Source: Nocardia amikacinitolerans NBRC 108937 (GTDB lineage Bacteria; Actinomycetota; Actinomycetes; Mycobacteriales; Mycobacteriaceae). Taken from it: 64,000 nt of DNA. The stretch's first letter is position 1; each line of letters opens with the position of its first letter. Of this stretch, positions 25,030 to 34,165 are shown one piece after another. Where the stretch lies: positions 248,001-312,000 of the forward strand of contig NZ_BDAU01000011.1 of NCBI RefSeq assembly GCF_001612615.1, written 5' to 3'. The notes beneath the pieces were generated by a model that ran no database searches, was not told the origin of the DNA, and saw nothing but the letters and a program-made list of their open reading frames with translations. The position numbers and the translations under genes were made by a program.

Positions 25030-26616
25030 ATGAGCCAAAGCATCACCAACGGGGACGCCACGCCTCGGCACACCCGCGTCCTCATCGTCGGGAGCGGGCT
25101 TTCCGGACTCGGCACGGCCGTCCGGTTGACCCAGGAGGGGTACACCGACTTCCTGGTCATCGAGCGCGGCGACGATGTGGGCGGCACCTGGCGGGTCAAC
25201 ACGTATCCGGGTGCGGGCTGCGATGTTCCGTCGCAGCTGTACTCGTACTCGTTCGCGTTGAATCCCGAGTGGTCGCGGTCGTTCTCGCCGCAGCCGGAGA
25301 TCCACCGCTACATCCAGGGCATCGCCGATCGGTACGGTGTGCGCGACAAGCACATCTTCGGTTGCGCGATGACGAGCGCCCGGTGGAACGAGGCGGACGC
25401 CCGGTGGGAGGTCGAGACCACGCGCGGGAAGTTCACCGCCGACGTCGTCGTCTCCGCCGCCGGGGTGCTCGCCGAGCCGAATCTGCCCGACATCAAGGGA
25501 ATTCACTCGTTCGAGGGTGAGATCTTCCATTCCGCGCAATGGGATCACGACGCGGAACTGTCCGGTAAGCGGGTCGCGGTCATCGGCACGGGCGCCTCGG
25601 CCGTGCAGATCGTACCGTCCATCGCACCGCAGGTCGCGCGGCTCGACGTGTACCAGCGCAGCGCGGCATGGGTGTTCCCGCACCTCACCCGCAGGTACCT
25701 TGCTCCGGAGCGATTCGCGTTCAAACATGTTCCTGGACTTCAACGATTGCTCCGCGGGCTGATCTACGCCAACCGCGAACTGTTCGTGATCAGCCAGGCC
25801 AAGTTCCCGGCCACGGCCGTGTTTCTCGAGCTGATCGCGCGCGTGAAGCTGTGGTTGGAGGTTCGCGATCCGGCACTGCGCAAGCGGCTCACGCCGAAGT
25901 TCCGGGCGGGCTGCAAGCGTCTGCTCGTCTCGAACCGGTTCTACCCGGCGCTCACCCGGGACAATGTCGAGCTCGTCACCGACGGCATCGAGGAGATCCG
26001 CGGACGCTCGATCGTCGCGGCGGACGGCACCGAACGCGAGGTCGACGCCATCGTGCTGTGCACCGGCTTCCACGTCGCCGATTCGCCGACCTACCGCATG
26101 TTCACCGGCCGGGGCGGACTCACGCTGTCCGAGGAGTTCGAAACCGAGGGGCTACAGGCCTACAAGGGCACGACGGTCGCGGGTTTCCCGAACCTCTTCA
26201 CCATGCTCGGCGCCAACTCCGGCCTGAACTACACCTCGCTGATCTACATCATCGAATCCCAAATCGCTTATGTCCTCGACGCTCTCGCGACGATGGACAA
26301 GCGGGGGCTGCGCACGTTCGAGGTCCGAAAGGACGTGCAGGACGAGTACAACCGCGGCCTGCGGCAGAAGATGGCCCGCAGCGTGTGGCTCACCGGCGGC
26401 TGCACCAGCTGGTTCCTCGACCAGCACGGGAACAATCCCACGCTGTGGCCCGACTTCAGCTTCCGGTTCCGTGGGCAGCTGCGGAAGTTCGACGTTGCGA
26501 ACTACGAGACGACTTCGGTTGTGGCGCAGGATAATACGCTGCCGAACCGAGCCGACGTGTCCGCCGATCGTGCCGAGCAGGGAGTCACCGAGCCGGTCAG
26601 TCACGCGGGCGGGTAG
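25030..26616 (+). CDS. Baeyer-Villiger-type flavin monooxygenase
   Basis: A class B flavoprotein monooxygenase of 528 residues. N-terminal FAD site VLIVGSGLSGLG (GxGxxG), the Baeyer-Villiger fingerprint FEGEIFHSAQW (F-x-G-x-x-x-H-x-x-x-W) and the NADPH Rossmann motif VAVIGTGASAVQI are all seen. It inserts oxygen beside a ketone or oxygenates a soft nucleophile. The ATG at 25030 is 8 bp after the HMG-CoA synthase stop, with GAGG upstream; a TTG at 25018 is possible. Placement at the end of the mevalonate run makes a terpenoid ketone the likely substrate, by inference. Confidence 0.88.
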   Translation: MSQSITNGDATPRHTRVLIVGSGLSGLGTAVRLTQEGYTDFLVIERGDDVGGTWRVNTYPGAGCDVPSQLYSYSFALNPEWSRSFSPQPEIHRYIQGIADRYGVRDKHIFGCAMTSARWNEADARWEVETTRGKFTADVVVSAAGVLAEPNLPDIKGIHSFEGEIFHSAQWDHDAELSGKRVAVIGTGASAVQIVPSIAPQVARLDVYQRSAAWVFPHLTRRYLAPERFAFKHVPGLQRLLRGLIYANRELFVISQAKFPATAVFLELIARVKLWLEVRDPALRKRLTPKFRAGCKRLLVSNRFYPALTRDNVELVTDGIEEIRGRSIVAADGTEREVDAIVLCTGFHVADSPTYRMFTGRGGLTLSEEFETEGLQAYKGTTVAGFPNLFTMLGANSGLNYTSLIYIIESQIAYVLDALATMDKRGLRTFEVRKDVQDEYNRGLRQKMARSVWLTGGCTSWFLDQHGNNPTLWPDFSFRFRGQLRKFDVANYETTSVVAQDNTLPNRADVSADRAEQGVTEPVSHAGG

Positions 26617-26816
26617 CGAGGCAGCTCCGCGCCCGCCGCACATCGTCGGCGCGGTAGCTCGCTGAAGGATTCGGCTGCGAAGAAGCGAATGCGAGGAGGT
26701 CCCACTCCCCTCCCCTTCTCAAGATATAGCGCACCCCGGGGCTTGCGGCAAGACCCGGGTCATGGCCCATCATTGTCGGCCGGAAGCCATGACCTGCGGA
26801 AATGGGGAGTGCGGAA

Positions 26817-28046
26817 GTGCGTGTGTTGTTGACGACGGTGGGATCGCGCGGAGATGTCGAACCCGTGGTCGCGCTCGCGGTGGCGCTGCGAGAGCTGGGT
26901 GCGCAGGCGCTGGTGTGCGCGCCGCCGGACGAGGAGTTCGCGGAGCTGCTGGCGCGTGTCGGCGTTCCGCTCGTGCCGCTCGGCCCGTCGGTGCGCTCGG
27001 TGGTCGCCGGTGCGAAGCCGCCGACGGCGGACGACGCGTTCCGGTTCGCCCGCGAGCTGGTCGCGGCGCGGTTCGCCACGCTCACCGAGGCGGCCGAGGG
27101 ATGTGACGCGCTGCTGGCGACCGGCCTGATGCCTGCCGGGGCGCGAGACGTGGCCGAGAAACTGGGCATCGTCTACGTGCTCGCGTGCTTCCAGCTCTAC
27201 GGACTGCCGTCGCGGCACTACCCTCCGGGCACGCGGCCGGGCAAGCAGTCACCGAAGAACGAGACCGACAACCGGGTGCTGTGGGAGCAGGACGCCCAAC
27301 GGGTGAACGCGCTGTACCGCGAGGCGCTCAACAGCCATCGGGCAGAGATCGGCCTGCCGCCGGTGGACAACGTCCGCGACTACGTCTTCACCGACCGGCC
27401 CTGGCTTGCGGCGGACCCGACGCTGTGCCCGTCGCAGGGCATGACGGACCTCGACCTCGTGCAGACCGGAGCGTGGATTCTGCCCGACGATCGCCCACTC
27501 CCGGACGAGCTGGAGGCGTTCTTGGATGCCGGGGAACCGCCGGTGTACGTGGGCTTCGGCAGCATCGCGTCGTACGTCCCGAAGGACATCGCCCAGGTGG
27601 CCATAGAGGCGGTCCGCACGCAGGGTCGCCGCGTCGTCCTCGCGCGCGGCTGGGCCGAGCTGGCCCTGATCGACGACGCCGACGACTGCTTCGCCGTAGG
27701 AGAGGTCAATCAGCAGGCGCTGTTCGGCCGGGTGGCCGCGGTGGTGCACCACGGTGGCGCGGGTACCACGACGACGGCCGCCAAGGCAGGCGCCCCCCAG
27801 GTGGTGGTCCCTCAGATCGCGGACCAGCCGTACTGGGCCGACCGAGTGGCCAGGCTTGGCATCGGCGCGGCGCACGACGGTCCGGCGCCGACCGTCGAAT
27901 CCCTCTCGGCCGCACTCGAAGTCGCCTTGGCGCCGGAGACTCGCACGCGCGCGAAGCCCGTTGCCGCCACGATCCGCACCGACGGAGCGACGGTCGCCGC
28001 GAAGATGTTCCTCGACATGACCGGCCGCAGCGGAACCGCGGGCTGA
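26817..28046 (+). CDS. Family 1 (MGT/UGT-like) glycosyltransferase
   Basis: A 409-residue GT-B glycosyltransferase. It opens VRVLLTTVGSRGDVEPVVALA, the start typical of bacterial sterol/antibiotic glycosyltransferases, and has the nucleotide-sugar loop VAAVVHHGGAGTTTTAAKAGAP with PQIADQPYWADRV. It would move a sugar from a nucleotide donor to a small hydrophobic acceptor. The GTG at 26817 with GGAG upstream fits the family start; an ATG at 26802 is the alternative. It follows the monooxygenase after about 200 bp on the same strand. Probably the last tailoring gene of the cluster, though it may have its own promoter. Confidence 0.85.
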   Translation: MRVLLTTVGSRGDVEPVVALAVALRELGAQALVCAPPDEEFAELLARVGVPLVPLGPSVRSVVAGAKPPTADDAFRFARELVAARFATLTEAAEGCDALLATGLMPAGARDVAEKLGIVYVLACFQLYGLPSRHYPPGTRPGKQSPKNETDNRVLWEQDAQRVNALYREALNSHRAEIGLPPVDNVRDYVFTDRPWLAADPTLCPSQGMTDLDLVQTGAWILPDDRPLPDELEAFLDAGEPPVYVGFGSIASYVPKDIAQVAIEAVRTQGRRVVLARGWAELALIDDADDCFAVGEVNQQALFGRVAAVVHHGGAGTTTTAAKAGAPQVVVPQIADQPYWADRVARLGIGAAHDGPAPTVESLSAALEVALAPETRTRAKPVAATIRTDGATVAAKMFLDMTGRSGTAG

Positions 28047-28117
28047 TCACCCAGCTTCCCCATCCAACGCGCCGGTCCGAGGTACCCGACGGTTGGCGCG
28101 CGCGTCCGCGTCAACTG

Positions 28118-29074
28118 TCAACTCCACAGTGTCACATGCACTTTCGGACGGAACCGCGTGACACCGACGCCGGAGCCGCGGATCATCGCCTGAATGCAGC
28201 GCGGCGTGGTGATGAACCGGAGCAGTTCCGACACCGCGGGCTGGCGGGCATCGGGCGGCAGTGTGGTCGCGCACCACTCGTCGGATACCTGCAGGCCGGG
28301 ACCGTTGATGTGGGTCAACCGACCGGCCGCGAGGTCGGAGGAAACGGCGAAGCCGATCGTCAGGGTGATGCCCCCGACGCGGCGGACCTCTTCCAGAGCG
28401 GCGGCGTCGCTCTGGAAGATCCGCTGCCGCGATTCGGGAATCGCCAACTCGCGCAACATCGTCGCGATATGTCCGTCGACACTGCCAGCGCTCGGACCGA
28501 GCATCCACTGCTGCTCGCGCAGGAGCGTCGGATGCGGTGCGGCGCCCGCCAGCGGGCTGTCGGGGCGCGCGACCGAAATGATCGAGTACTTCAGGAACGG
28601 CCGGGCGGTGACGGTCGCGCCTGCGCCCTCCGGTGCGGGCCCGAGCGCGATGTCCACCGCGCGGGTCTCGATCAGCCTGCGGAACTGGCTGGTCGGATGC
28701 ACGCTCAGCTCGACAGACAGATCCTTCGCCCGGGCCGCGAACAGATCGATGAGGCCGGGCGCGGCATGTTCGGCGAACGCGCTCGACGCCGCGATGTGAA
28801 GCAGCCGTCGGCCGTGCGCCGCCTCGCTCACCTCGATGGCGGTCTGGCGCTGTAGTCCGAGGATCTCGATCGCCCGGCTGGCCAGACGCAGCCCGCCGGG
28901 TGTGAAGATCAATCCCGCCGCCGCGCGGGTGAACAGCGGGTCGTCGAGTTCCTTGCGCAGCTGGGCGATGTGCATCGAGACACCGGCGTCGGACATCCCC
29001 AGCTCTCTGGCCGCCGCGTGGACGGAGCCGAGCCGCACCACGGTCGAGTAGGCCCGAAGCTGGGCGGGCGTCAC
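28118..29074 (-). CDS. LysR-type regulator of the CO dehydrogenase locus
   Basis: A 318-residue LysR regulator. N-terminal helix-turn-helix: LGSVHAAARELGMSDAGVSMHIAQLRKEL, followed by the periplasmic-binding-protein-like effector domain. It starts with GTG at 29074, 64 bp from the divergent XdhC/cox genes, the same relation CutR has to the CO dehydrogenase genes of Mycobacterium. LysR proteins usually activate the divergent operon on effector binding. A CutR-like role is inferred from position. Confidence 0.85.
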   Translation of the reverse strand: MTPAQLRAYSTVVRLGSVHAAARELGMSDAGVSMHIAQLRKELDDPLFTRAAAGLIFTPGGLRLASRAIEILGLQRQTAIEVSEAAHGRRLLHIAASSAFAEHAAPGLIDLFAARAKDLSVELSVHPTSQFRRLIETRAVDIALGPAPEGAGATVTARPFLKYSIISVARPDSPLAGAAPHPTLLREQQWMLGPSAGSVDGHIATMLRELAIPESRQRIFQSDAAALEEVRRVGGITLTIGFAVSSDLAAGRLTHINGPGLQVSDEWCATTLPPDARQPAVSELLRFITTPRCIQAMIRGSGVGVTRFRPKVHVTLWS

Positions 29075-29093
29075 GATTCGAGTCTAATTTGGA

Positions 29094-29112
29094 GGTGGGC
29101 GCAGCGCCCACC
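29094..29112. promoter_or_regulatory. Perfect 19-bp palindrome in the cox promoter
   Basis: GGTGGGCGC-A-GCGCCCACC is a flawless inverted repeat within the 64-bp divergent region between the LysR gene and the first cox-locus gene. Just beside it, at 29076-29088, lies ATT-N7-AAT, which resembles a LysR box. Binding by the LysR protein is inferred. Confidence 0.55.
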
Positions 29113-29138
29113 GCCGCATCGCGCGTGGAGGACGCATC

Positions 29139-30275
29139 ATGCAGGACGTGCTCACGGATCTGATGACAACCTGGAACGCCGGGGGCACGGCTGGGGTCGC
29201 GACGGTCGTGCGGACCTTCCGTTCGGCGCCGCGACCGCCGGGCGCGGCCATGGTCGTCGCCCCCGACGGGACGGTCGGCGGTTCGGTCTCCGGTGGTTGC
29301 GTCGAAGGCGCGGTCTACGACCTCGCCACCGAGGTCATCCGGACCGGACGCCCGGTGCTGCAGCAATACGGCTTCTCCGACGACGACGCCTTCGCCGTCG
29401 GCCTCACCTGCGGCGGCGTCATCGATATCTTCGTCGAGGCGATCTCGCGGGCGACGTTTCCGGAACTCGGCGAGATCGCCGCGGACATCGCCGAAGACCG
29501 GCCGGTCGCGGTCGCGACCGTCATCGAGCACCCCGATGCCAGCCGGATAGGGCGACGGCTGCTGATCCGGCCGGACACCGCGCACGGCACGCTGGGTTCG
29601 GCGCGCGCCGACGACGCGGTGATCGATGACGGGCGCGGGCTGCTCGCGGCAGGTCGCAACGAGGTGCTGACCTACGGCCCGGACGGACAGCGGCGCGGCG
29701 AAGGTATGGCGGTTTTTGTCGCGAGTTACGCGCCGCAACCGCGGATGCTGGTGTTCGGCGCGATCGATTTCGCCGCCGCGGTCGCCAAGCAGGGATCGTT
29801 CCTCGGCTATCGGGTGACGGTGTGCGACGCGCGGCCGGTTTTCGCCACCTCCGCCCGGTTCCCGACCGCCGACGAGGTCGTCGTCGACTGGCCACACCGC
29901 TACCTGGCCGCGCAGATCGCCGCGGGCGCGATCGACTCGCGGACCGTCGTCTGCGTGCTGACCCACGATCCCAAGTTCGACGTTCCGCTGCTCGAGGTGG
30001 CGCTGCGCGCGCCGGAGATCGGCTATGTCGGCGCCATGGGATCGCGCCGCACGCACGACGAGCGGATGGCCCGGCTGCGTCACGCCGGCCTCACCGACGA
30101 ACAACTCGCCCGGCTGGCCAGCCCGATCGGGCTTGATCTCGGCGGCCGGACGCCCGAAGAGACGGCGGTCTCGATCGCGGCGGAGATCATCGCGCGACGC
30201 TGGGGCGGACACGGCCGTTCACTGACCGAAACCGGCGGCCGGATTCACCACACACCGGGCGCGTCAGCGAATTAA
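29139..30275 (+). CDS. XdhC/CoxF-I family maturation protein
   Basis: A 378-residue accessory protein for molybdenum hydroxylases; relatives bind and sulfurate the molybdenum cofactor before insertion. The N-terminal XdhC domain shows VRTFRSAPRPPGAAMVV, GGSVSGGCVEGAVYDLA and LTCGGVIDIFVE. The C-terminal Rossmann-like domain contains ALRAPEIGYVGAMGSRRTHDER and GLDLGGRTPEETAVSIAAEI. First gene of the cox operon, 78 bp before coxM. The locus also has a second, shorter family member, so the two probably have different maturation jobs. Confidence 0.87.
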   Translation: MQDVLTDLMTTWNAGGTAGVATVVRTFRSAPRPPGAAMVVAPDGTVGGSVSGGCVEGAVYDLATEVIRTGRPVLQQYGFSDDDAFAVGLTCGGVIDIFVEAISRATFPELGEIAADIAEDRPVAVATVIEHPDASRIGRRLLIRPDTAHGTLGSARADDAVIDDGRGLLAAGRNEVLTYGPDGQRRGEGMAVFVASYAPQPRMLVFGAIDFAAAVAKQGSFLGYRVTVCDARPVFATSARFPTADEVVVDWPHRYLAAQIAAGAIDSRTVVCVLTHDPKFDVPLLEVALRAPEIGYVGAMGSRRTHDERMARLRHAGLTDEQLARLASPIGLDLGGRTPEETAVSIAAEIIARRWGGHGRSLTETGGRIHHTPGASAN

Positions 30276-30353
30276 GTGATCCCTTAAATCGGTCTTGACG
30301 GCGGCATGTGCGGGGCAGAGGCTGAGCTTCCCCATCGATGTGAGGTCGATCAC

Positions 30354-31244
30354 ATGCAAGTTCCTGGACCATTCGAATACGAGCGCGCGACGGGCGTCGA
30401 CCACGCCATCGGACTACTCGACCGGCTGGGGGAAGAGGCGCGGATCATCGCGGGCGGGCACAGCCTGCTGCCGATGATGAAGCTGCGGCTGGCCAATCCG
30501 GAATATCTCATCGACATCAACGACCTGGCGGCCGAGCTGGGCTACATCGTCACCGATCCGACCCTGGTGCGGATCGGTGCGATGGTCCGGCATCGGAACT
30601 TGCTCGAATCCGACCGCCTCGCCGCGGTGTGTCCGATCTTCCGCGACGCCGAGCGGGTGATCGCCGATCCGGTCGTGCGCAACCGCGGCACGATCGGCGG
30701 CTCGCTGTGCCAGGCCGATCCCGCCGAAGATCTCACCACGGTCTGCACGGTCCTCGGCGCCACCTGCCTGGTGCGCGGACCGTCCGGCGAGCGGGAGATC
30801 GCGATGGACGACTTCTTGGCCGGACCGTACGAAACCGCCATGTCGCACAACGAACTTCTGATCGAGATCCGGATTCCCGTGCGGCACCGGACCTCGAGCG
30901 CCTACACGAAGGTGGAGCGTCGGGTCGCCGACTGGGCGATCGCGGCGGCCGGCGCGACGGTGACTTTGAACGACGGCGCGATAGCGGCCGCACGGATCGG
31001 CCTGACGGCAGTCGTCCCCGATCCGGCGGCGCTGGCCGCCGCGTCGGACGCGCTCATCGGCCGGCCTGCCACCGAAGAGGTCTTCGCGGAGGCGGGCCGC
31101 CGGGCGAGCGCGGCGTGCGCACCGGTCTCCGACGCGCGAGGCAGCGCGGAGTACAAGCGCCATCTCGCTTCCGAACTGACGATCCGCTCGCTGCGCAGCG
31201 CCGTCGAGCGAGTGCTCAACCATCCCGCGCCGAAAGGGAATTAG
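30354..31244 (+). CDS. coxM: CO dehydrogenase medium (FAD) subunit
   Basis: The FAD-binding subunit of aerobic CO dehydrogenase, which passes electrons from the iron-sulfur clusters to the quinone pool. The 296 residues show the FAD motifs AGGHSLLPMMKLRLA and TIGGSLCQADPAEDL, diagnostic of the CoxM/XdhB fold, and open with QVPGPFEYERA as in CoxM proteins. The ATG at 30354 follows GAGG. It is followed by coxS with 2 bp between stop and start. The M-S-L order is that of true (form I) CO dehydrogenases. Confidence 0.92.
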   Translation: MQVPGPFEYERATGVDHAIGLLDRLGEEARIIAGGHSLLPMMKLRLANPEYLIDINDLAAELGYIVTDPTLVRIGAMVRHRNLLESDRLAAVCPIFRDAERVIADPVVRNRGTIGGSLCQADPAEDLTTVCTVLGATCLVRGPSGEREIAMDDFLAGPYETAMSHNELLIEIRIPVRHRTSSAYTKVERRVADWAIAAAGATVTLNDGAIAAARIGLTAVVPDPAALAAASDALIGRPATEEVFAEAGRRASAACAPVSDARGSAEYKRHLASELTIRSLRSAVERVLNHPAPKGN

Positions 31245-31246
31245 CC

Positions 31247-31765
31247 ATGCAGGTAACCATGACCGTCAATGGCGAGTCGGTCACCGCGGAAGTAGAGCCA
31301 CGCACCCTGCTCGTGCACTTCCTGCGAGATCAATTGCGGCTCACCGGAACCCACTGGGGCTGTGACACCAGCAACTGCGGCGCCTGCGTGGTCGAGGTGG
31401 ACGGCGAACCGGTGAAGTCGTGCACGATGCTTGCCGTCATGGCGGGCGGCCACGCGGTGCGCACCGTCGAGGGACTCGAAGTGGACGGCCAGCTCGATCC
31501 CGTCCAAGAGGGTTTCATGCAGTGCCACGGGCTCCAGTGCGGATTCTGCACGCCGGGAATGATGATCACCGCCAGGGCGCTGCTCGACCGCAACCCGAAT
31601 CCCGACGAGCAGACCATCCGCGAGGCGATCTCGGGCCAGATCTGCCGCTGCACCGGATACACCACGATCGTGCGGTCCATTCAGTGGGCCGCGTCGAAGC
31701 AACGAGGCGAAGCCGCGGAACCCGAACCCGCCGCCACGGCAGCGCCCGCGGGGAGCGCGTCATGA
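31247..31765 (+). CDS. coxS: CO dehydrogenase small (2x[2Fe-2S]) subunit
   Basis: Electron-transfer subunit of 172 residues with two [2Fe-2S] clusters. The plant-ferredoxin-type ligands are Cys39, 44, 47 and 59 (GCDTSNCGAC...SC); the second cluster uses Cys98, 101, 133 and 135 (QCGFCTPGM...CRCTGYT). The last 25 residues are an Ala/Glu/Pro-rich tail longer than in most CoxS. Its stop overlaps the coxL start (ATGA). Confidence 0.94.
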   Translation: MQVTMTVNGESVTAEVEPRTLLVHFLRDQLRLTGTHWGCDTSNCGACVVEVDGEPVKSCTMLAVMAGGHAVRTVEGLEVDGQLDPVQEGFMQCHGLQCGFCTPGMMITARALLDRNPNPDEQTIREAISGQICRCTGYTTIVRSIQWAASKQRGEAAEPEPAATAAPAGSAS

Positions 31766-34152
31766 CCGCCGTCGAGCCCCGCCCCGAAGACCGTGTCGAC
31801 AACGACCGCAAGCCGTGCGGTCACGGCAGGATGCTGCGCAAGGAGGACCCGCGGTTCATTCGCGGCCGCGGCAACTTCGTCGACGACGTGGCGCTGCCCG
31901 GCATGCTGCACATGGCGATCCTGCGCTCCCCGTTCGCGCACGCGCGGATCGTCAGCGTGGATGTCTCGGCGGCACAGGCGCTTCCGAAGGTCAAGGCCGT
32001 CGTCACGGGCGCGGATCTCGCGGCGAAGGGCCTGGCCTGGATGCCGACGCTGTCCAACGACGTGCAGGCGGTGCTCGCGACGGACAAGGTCCGATTCCAA
32101 GGCCAAGAGGTGGCCTTCGTCGTCGCCGAGGATCGCTACTCCGCGCGCGACGCGCTGGAGCTGATCAATGTCGAGTACGAGATGCTCGATCCGGTGATCG
32201 ACGCCAGGACCGCGCTGTCGCCCGAGATGCCGGTGATCCGCGACGATCTCGAGGGCAAGCGCGACAACCACTGCTTCGACTGGGAGACCGGCGACGCCGC
32301 CGCGACCGAGGCGGTGTTCGCGCGCGCCGATGTCGTGGTGAAGCAGGAGATCGTCTACCCGCGCGTGCATCCCGCCCCTATCGAGACCTGCGGCGCCGTC
32401 GCGGATCTCGATCCTGTGACGGGGAAGCTCACGCTGTGGTCGACGACTCAGGCGCCGCATGCCCACCGCACGCTGTACGCGTTGGTCGCCGGACTGCCCG
32501 AGCACAAGATCCGGGTGATCGCCCCCGACATCGGCGGCGGGTTCGGCAACAAGGTGCCCATCTATCCGGGCTACGTCTGCGCCATCGTCGGTTCGCTGCT
32601 GCTCGGCAAACCGGTGAAGTGGATGGAGGACCGCAGCGAGAACCTCACCAGCACCGGGTTCGCCCGCGACTACATCATGGTCGGCGAGATCGCCGCCACC
32701 GCCGAGGGCAAGATCCTCGCCATCCGGTCGACCGTGCTCGCCGATCACGGCGCTTTCAACGGCACGGCCGCGCCGTTGAAGTACCCGGCGGGCTTCTTCG
32801 GCGTCTTCACCGGTAGCTATGACATCGAGGCCGCGTACTGCAAGATGACCGCGGTCTACACCAACAAGGCGCCCGGCGGCGTCGCCTACGCGTGCTCGTT
32901 CCGGATCACCGAGGCCGTCTACTTCGTCGAGCGGTTGGTCGATTGCCTCGCCCACGAATTGAAGATGGATCCGGCCGAACTGCGGTTGCGGAATCTCCTT
33001 CGCCCCGAACAGTTCCCGTACACCAGCAAGACCGGCTGGGTCTACGACTCCGGCGACTACGAGAAGACCATGCGCCTCGCGATGGATATGATCGGCTACG
33101 ACGCGTTGCGTGAAGAGCAGCGGGACAGGCGAGCACGCGGCGAGCTGATGGGCATCGGGATGTCCTTCTTCACCGAGGCCGTCGGCGCTGGCCCGCGCAA
33201 GGACATGGACATCCTCGGGCTCGGCATGGCCGACGGGTGCGAGCTGCGCGTCCATCCGACCGGCAAAGCCGTTCTGCGCCTGTCGGTTCAGACCCAGGGG
33301 CAGGGACACGAGACGACGTTCGCCCAGATCGTCGCCGAGGAGCTCGGCATACCGCCGGACGACATCGACGTGGTGCACGGCGACACCGATCAGACGCCGT
33401 TCGGCCTCGGCACCTACGGCAGCCGGTCGACACCGGTCTCGGGTGCGGCCGCCGCGCTGGTGGCGCGGAAGGTGCGCGACAAGGCGCGGATCATCGCCTC
33501 CGGCATGCTCGAGGTCTCCATCGCCGACCTGGACTGGGAGAAGGGCTCGTTCCACGTCAAGGGCGATCCGTCCGCGGCCGTCACGATCCAGCAGATCGCG
33601 ATGCGCGCGCACGGCGCCGGTGACCTCCCCGAGGGAATCGAGGGCGGGCTCGACGCGCAGATCTGCTACAACCCGGAGAACCTCACCTATCCCTACGGTG
33701 CGTACTTCTGCGTCGTCGATGTCGACCCTGGAACGGCCGTGGTGAAGGTGCGGCGCTTCCTGGCCGTCGACGACTGCGGAACCCGCATCAATCCGATGAT
33801 CATCGAGGGCCAGATCCACGGCGGCATCGTCGACGGCATCGGCATGGCGTTGATGGAGATCATCGCCTTCGACGAGGACGGCAACTGCCTCGGTGGCTCC
33901 CTGATGGACTACCTGATCCCGACGGCGCTCGAGGTTCCGCATCTGGAGACCGGCCACACGGTCACCCCGTCGCCGGTGCATCCGATCGGCGCCAAAGGCA
34001 TCGGCGAATCGGCCACGGTCGGATCGCCCGCGGCGGTGGTCAACGCGGTGGTGGACGCGTTGGCGCCGTTCGGAGTTCGGCACGCCGACATGCCGCTGAC
34101 GCCGTCGCGGGTGTGGGAAGCGATGCAGGGCAGGCCGACACCGCCCATCTGA
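31762..34152 (+). CDS. coxL: CO dehydrogenase large (Mo-Cu) subunit, form I
   Basis: Catalytic subunit oxidising CO with water to CO2 at a Mo-S-Cu centre with molybdopterin cytosine dinucleotide. The 796 residues contain the form I active-site loop AYACSFR (375-381), whose Cys378 corresponds to the copper-binding Cys388 of Oligotropha carboxidovorans. They also contain GGGFGNK and GAKGIGESATVG with Glu749, the equivalent of the conserved active-site Glu. Form II paralogues carry AYxGAGR instead, so this is a genuine CO oxidiser. Starts ATG inside the coxS stop. Confidence 0.95.
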   Translation: MTAVEPRPEDRVDNDRKPCGHGRMLRKEDPRFIRGRGNFVDDVALPGMLHMAILRSPFAHARIVSVDVSAAQALPKVKAVVTGADLAAKGLAWMPTLSNDVQAVLATDKVRFQGQEVAFVVAEDRYSARDALELINVEYEMLDPVIDARTALSPEMPVIRDDLEGKRDNHCFDWETGDAAATEAVFARADVVVKQEIVYPRVHPAPIETCGAVADLDPVTGKLTLWSTTQAPHAHRTLYALVAGLPEHKIRVIAPDIGGGFGNKVPIYPGYVCAIVGSLLLGKPVKWMEDRSENLTSTGFARDYIMVGEIAATAEGKILAIRSTVLADHGAFNGTAAPLKYPAGFFGVFTGSYDIEAAYCKMTAVYTNKAPGGVAYACSFRITEAVYFVERLVDCLAHELKMDPAELRLRNLLRPEQFPYTSKTGWVYDSGDYEKTMRLAMDMIGYDALREEQRDRRARGELMGIGMSFFTEAVGAGPRKDMDILGLGMADGCELRVHPTGKAVLRLSVQTQGQGHETTFAQIVAEELGIPPDDIDVVHGDTDQTPFGLGTYGSRSTPVSGAAAALVARKVRDKARIIASGMLEVSIADLDWEKGSFHVKGDPSAAVTIQQIAMRAHGAGDLPEGIEGGLDAQICYNPENLTYPYGAYFCVVDVDPGTAVVKVRRFLAVDDCGTRINPMIIEGQIHGGIVDGIGMALMEIIAFDEDGNCLGGSLMDYLIPTALEVPHLETGHTVTPSPVHPIGAKGIGESATVGSPAAVVNAVVDALAPFGVRHADMPLTPSRVWEAMQGRPTPPI

Positions 34153-34165
34153 GTGGATACCAGCG

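Noticed and set aside
28047..28117. Terminator between the glycosyltransferase and LysR genes
   Set aside because: Only a 5-bp GC stem with a long loop could be drawn.
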